Below, piece by piece: positions 61,224 through 64,000 of a stretch of DNA of 64,000 nt. This stretch comes from Burkholderiales bacterium (GTDB lineage Bacteria > Pseudomonadota > Gammaproteobacteria > Burkholderiales > Burkholderiaceae_E), in NCBI GenBank assembly GCA_026399835.1, contig JAPLQE010000044.1, positions 62,001 through 126,000 on the forward strand, written 5' to 3'. Both the position numbers and the translations under genes were made by a program. The notes beneath the pieces are model-generated. The model was not told the DNA's origin. It did not search any database and saw only the letters and a list, made by a program, of their open reading frames with translations. The first letter of the stretch is position 1. Every line of letters begins with the position of its first letter.

Positions 61224-62486
61224 ATGACACTCGCAGACGACCGCGGCCTGCCGCTGTCCACCGCGTCCGCCTCCGCGCGCGACGCCTACGTCGACGGCGT
61301 GGCGCGCCTGCTGTGCGCGCAGCCCGGCATCGAGGCGGCGCTCGGGCGGGCCATCGAGGCCGACCCGCGCTTCGCGCTGCCGCATGCCGCGCTCGCGCGC
61401 GCACACCAGGCGCACGGGCGGGGTGCTGCGGCCCGGGCCTCGATCGCCGAGGCGATGGCGCTCTCCGAAGGCCTGGGCGAGCGCGAGCGCGGCCACGTGC
61501 TCGCGATCGAGCGCGTCGTGCTCGGTGACGCCGGCGGCGCCCTCGACGCCATCCGCGCGCACCTCGCCCGGCATCCGCGCGACCGCATGGTGATGGCGCC
61601 GTGCACGGGCGTCTTCGGCCTGTTCGGCTTCTCCGGCCTCGCCGGTCGCGAGACCGCGCTGCGCGCCTTCATCGAACCCTTCGAGCCCGCCTGCGGCGAC
61701 GACTGGTGGTACCTCGCGATGCGCGCCTTCGCACGCTGCGAGACCGGCGCACTCGACGCCGCACGCGCCGACATCGACGCCTCGCTCGCCGCGCGGCCCG
61801 ACAACGCCAACGGCGCGCACATCCGCGCGCACGTCGACTACGAGTGCGGCGAGGACGCCGCCGGCCTGGTGTGGCTGCGCGACTGGATCGCCGGCTATCC
61901 GCGCGACGGCATGATGCACGGCCACCTGCACTGGCACATGACGCTGGCCGCGCTCGCGATGGGCGATGGCGCGGGGGCCTGGGCGCTGTACGACGCGCAC
62001 GTGCGCAGCGCCTGGGGCCCGCCGCTGAACCTCGTCACCGACGCGAGCTCGTTCCTGCTGCGTGCCGAGTTCTGCGGAACGCCCGCGCCCGAGGGCGCGT
62101 GGCGCACGCTCGCGGGTGTGGCGGCCGAGCTGTACCCCCAGACCGGCGTCGCCTTCGCGGATGCACACGTCGCGCTCGCGTTCGCGATGGCCGGCGACGA
62201 GGCGGGCCTGGCCCGCGTGCGCGACGGCGCGCGCGGTCCCGCCGCCGACGTGGTGGCGGGCCTGGCGCGCGCCTTCGACGCCTACGCCCGCCGCGACGAC
62301 CACGCGGTGCTCGCGCACCTGCTGCCGCTGCTGCCCGAGCACGAGCGCATCGGCGGCAGCCGCGCGCAGCGCGACCTGCTCGAGCAGCTCGCGGTGGTCG
62401 CGCAGCGGCGCGGGGCGGTGGCGGGTGGCTGGCGGCCGCGCGCGGGGCGGGCGCTGCCGCCTCACCCCATCACCCGCGCCTCGTAG
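61224..62486 (+). CDS. TTC38-type tetratricopeptide-repeat protein
   Basis: A 420-residue helical repeat protein. 'GIEAALGRAIEADPRFALPHAALARAHQAHGR' and 'RGHVLAIERVVLGDAGGALDAIRAHLARHPRDRMV' read as TPR-like hairpins; the middle 'HGHLHWHMTLAALAMGDGAGAWALYDAHVR' resembles the TTC38 (COG4783-like) family in bacteria. No enzymatic motif is seen. Its last 25 bases overlap the end of the convergent methyltransferase gene. Confidence 0.8.
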   Translation: MTLADDRGLPLSTASASARDAYVDGVARLLCAQPGIEAALGRAIEADPRFALPHAALARAHQAHGRGAAARASIAEAMALSEGLGERERGHVLAIERVVLGDAGGALDAIRAHLARHPRDRMVMAPCTGVFGLFGFSGLAGRETALRAFIEPFEPACGDDWWYLAMRAFARCETGALDAARADIDASLAARPDNANGAHIRAHVDYECGEDAAGLVWLRDWIAGYPRDGMMHGHLHWHMTLAALAMGDGAGAWALYDAHVRSAWGPPLNLVTDASSFLLRAEFCGTPAPEGAWRTLAGVAAELYPQTGVAFADAHVALAFAMAGDEAGLARVRDGARGPAADVVAGLARAFDAYARRDDHAVLAHLLPLLPEHERIGGSRAQRDLLEQLAVVAQRRGAVAGGWRPRAGRALPPHPITRAS

Positions 62487-63538
62487 AACGCCAGCGCCGG
62501 GCTGCGGATCGGCAGCGCCTGGAAGTGCCCGAAGCCCGCGTCGCGCGCCCGCGCCGCCGCACGCGCCGGCCCCCAGCACGCGCCCAGCCCCGGCCCGCCC
62601 TGCGCGAGCGACTGCGGCACGCAGTGCAGGCAGCTGATGCCGTAGAGCATCCGCGCGAACGGGTTCGCGAGGTTGCCCGCCAGCGTGTCCTCCACCTTCG
62701 GCTCGACCATCAGGTAGGTGCCGCCCTCGGACAGCGCGCCGCGGATCGCGCGCAGCGCGCGGTCCGGGTCGGGCAGGTCGTGGATCACGTCGAAGGTGGT
62801 GATCAGGTCCCAGCGGCCGTCGGCCGAGGGCGCGCGCGGCATCGCCTCGGCCGGCGCGACGACGAAGGTCACCCGGTCCGCCAGCCCCGCCTCGCGCGCA
62901 TAGCTCTCGGCGATCGCCACCGAGCGCGCGTCCAGGTCCAGGCCGACCACCCGTGCCGTCGGGAAGGCGCGCGCGATCGTGATCGCCGCCACCCCGGTGC
63001 CGCAGCCCACGTCGATCGCACAGCCGCCCGCCTGCAGCCGCGCGACCACCTCCGGCATCGTCGGCAGCCAGGTCGCTGCCAGCCGCTTCTCGTAGACCGT
63101 GCGGTTCATCCGCTCCAGCCCCACCGGCAGATCCGCGCCGAACTCCGCGAACGACACCCCCTCCCCCGCGCGGAACGCCTGCGCGAGCTTCGGCGCGATG
63201 GCGGAGACGTTCGGGATCGCGCGCAGCAGCCCGCCCAGGTAGTACTCGGACGCCGGGTCCGCGAGGCACTGCGCATGTTCGTCGGGCAGCGTGTAGCGGT
63301 CCGCGGCCGCATCGTGCTCGACGTAGCCCGCCCCCACCATCGCCGCCAGCCACTCCTCGACATAGCGCGGATGCACGCCCGCGCGCTCGGCCAGCACGGC
63401 CGCCGACAGCGGCCCGGCGCCCGCCATCGCGCGGAACAGGCCCGCCTCGTCGCCGACGTACGCCAGCGCCGCGGCCATCGCGGTACCGACGTCGCCGACC
63501 AGCTTGAGCATGAAGGCCTGCGAACGCTGCCTGTCCAT
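62462..63538 (-). CDS. Class I SAM-dependent methyltransferase
   Basis: A 358-residue protein with a winged-helix N-terminus (about 10-90, 'LSAAVLAERAGVHPRYVEEWLAAMVGAGYVEHDAAADRYTLPDEH' split into helices and wing) and a Rossmann methyltransferase domain: AIDVGCGTGVAAI (about 180-192), 'ARVVGLDLDARSVAIAESYA', 'DLITTFDVIHDLPDP'. This layout (dimerisation winged helix plus SAM domain) is typical of small-molecule O- or arsenite-like methyltransferases. ATG at 63538 after GAGGAGACG. The target is unknown. Confidence 0.9.
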   Translation of the reverse strand: MDRQRSQAFMLKLVGDVGTAMAAALAYVGDEAGLFRAMAGAGPLSAAVLAERAGVHPRYVEEWLAAMVGAGYVEHDAAADRYTLPDEHAQCLADPASEYYLGGLLRAIPNVSAIAPKLAQAFRAGEGVSFAEFGADLPVGLERMNRTVYEKRLAATWLPTMPEVVARLQAGGCAIDVGCGTGVAAITIARAFPTARVVGLDLDARSVAIAESYAREAGLADRVTFVVAPAEAMPRAPSADGRWDLITTFDVIHDLPDPDRALRAIRGALSEGGTYLMVEPKVEDTLAGNLANPFARMLYGISCLHCVPQSLAQGGPGLGACWGPARAAARARDAGFGHFQALPIRSPALAFYEARVMG

Positions 63539-63668
63539 CGTGTCGTCTCCTCGTTCGGGTGCGCGGATTGCGCGCCGGGCAGGCAGTGAAGTCAAGCGCG
63601 CGGCCGGGGCGATCCCGGGCCGCCGTCGCCCGAGTGCGCCAGAATCGCTGTCCCGAGCCGCCGCACGC

Positions 63669-64000
63669 ATGGACACCGCCCCCCTCACCCACCACGAGAT
63701 CCTTGCGCTCGTCGAGCCGTTCGCGCGGCGCGGCCGGCGCGTGGACCTCGCCGCGAGCGACCGCGTCGCGCGCCGCATCGCGTTCCGCCCGATCGAGCAC
63801 GCCGCGCGCGAGGCCGTGCCCGCGCACCGCGAGACCCTGTCGCTCGCGCAGCAGCCCGACGGCGGCTGGCAGCTCGTGCGCACCCTCGAGGCTGTCGGCG
63901 ACGGGCCCGTCGCGCGGCTGCAGGTCTCGGGCACCGAGCCGGGCGTGCTGCTCGCCCGCGTCGAGGCCGTCGACGCCGCGCAGCAGCTCGTGCGCGGCCC
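63669..64000 (+). CDS. Hypothetical protein, 3' end outside the window
   Basis: ATG at 63669 opens a frame through to the window end (110 codons seen): MDTAPLTHHEILALVEPFARRG, then RVDLAASDRVARRIAFRPIEH and a strand-rich 'ETLSLAQQPDGGWQLVRTLEA'. There is no signal peptide or membrane segment so far. A CAGAAT -10-like box is at 63640-63645. I do not recognise the family from this part. Confidence 0.65.
   Translation, partial: MDTAPLTHHEILALVEPFARRGRRVDLAASDRVARRIAFRPIEHAAREAVPAHRETLSLAQQPDGGWQLVRTLEAVGDGPVARLQVSGTEPGVLLARVEAVDAAQQLVRG

Noticed and set aside
61032-63827. A 931-codon minus-strand frame across three real genes
   Set aside because: Mixes antisense of the amidohydrolase and TPR genes and an out-of-frame reading of the methyltransferase; no family match.

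Overview
The window is very GC-rich, free of rRNA, tRNA, CRISPR arrays and recognisable transposases, and packed with genes on both strands. Its gene families point to a beta-proteobacterium, most likely Burkholderiales: a Bug-type tripartite-tricarboxylate binding protein, a DcaP-like porin, a CaiB/BaiF CoA-transferase, an MsnO8-type LLM oxidoreductase, TrxC and YchJ. This assignment is inference from gene content; no marker gene for taxonomy is present.

Layout. 1-5248: tail of a BenE-type permease, then a polar amino-acid ABC transporter whose ATPase lies on the plus strand and whose binding protein and two permeases lie on the minus strand, with a 2OG-Fe(II) oxygenase and a carboxymuconolactone-decarboxylase-like protein between them. 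5425-12151: TrxC, YdiK, two linked secreted proteins of unknown function, a NERD nuclease-SF1 helicase and a DcaP porin. 12356-18010: CoA-transferase, chemoreceptor, EamA exporter, YchJ and Bug protein. 18011-18785 has no gene but carries a strong terminator and a candidate small RNA. 18786-26887: patatin lipase, CnoX, NnrU, quinone oxidoreductase with thioesterase, MetY, PPK2, a CDGSH protein and two very small proteins. 26952-33772: an FAD oxidoreductase coupled to an acyl-CoA ligase, a decayed DUF1800/DUF1501 locus, and DUF3830 with a glutathione transferase. 33797-40184: SDR-DUF1214-DUF1254 operon, a shikimate-dehydrogenase-like enzyme, a VapBC toxin-antitoxin pair, a LysE exporter with no standard start codon, an MFS permease and PepE. 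40398-45790: a thiamine-pyrophosphate riboswitch in front of CytX, then an LLM oxidoreductase, a chromene-carboxylate isomerase, a META lipoprotein, a MOSC protein and an NTF2-like protein. 45804-51739: MFS permease and a probable envelope-lipid group (phosphatidylserine decarboxylase, membrane-anchored class III PLP enzyme, Mpo1-like membrane protein, GT4 glycosyltransferase). 51828-55821: cupin and a molybdenum hydroxylase of the CO-dehydrogenase family (S-L-M). 55862-64000: UspA, SOUL protein, amidase, HigBA toxin-antitoxin pair, amidohydrolase, TPR protein, methyltransferase and a gene that runs off the window.

Candidates most worth following are the lipid group at 47146-51739, the decayed DUF1800/DUF1501 locus, the possible anti-Shine-Dalgarno small RNA near 18500, and a set of promoters whose -10 boxes end 6-7 bases before the start codon, which implies leaderless mRNAs. 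Translational coupling by 4-base overlaps (ATGA or GTGA) is common, and many genes share an extended GAGGAGA ribosome-binding site. Long open frames antisense to real genes are frequent because of the base composition and were discarded.
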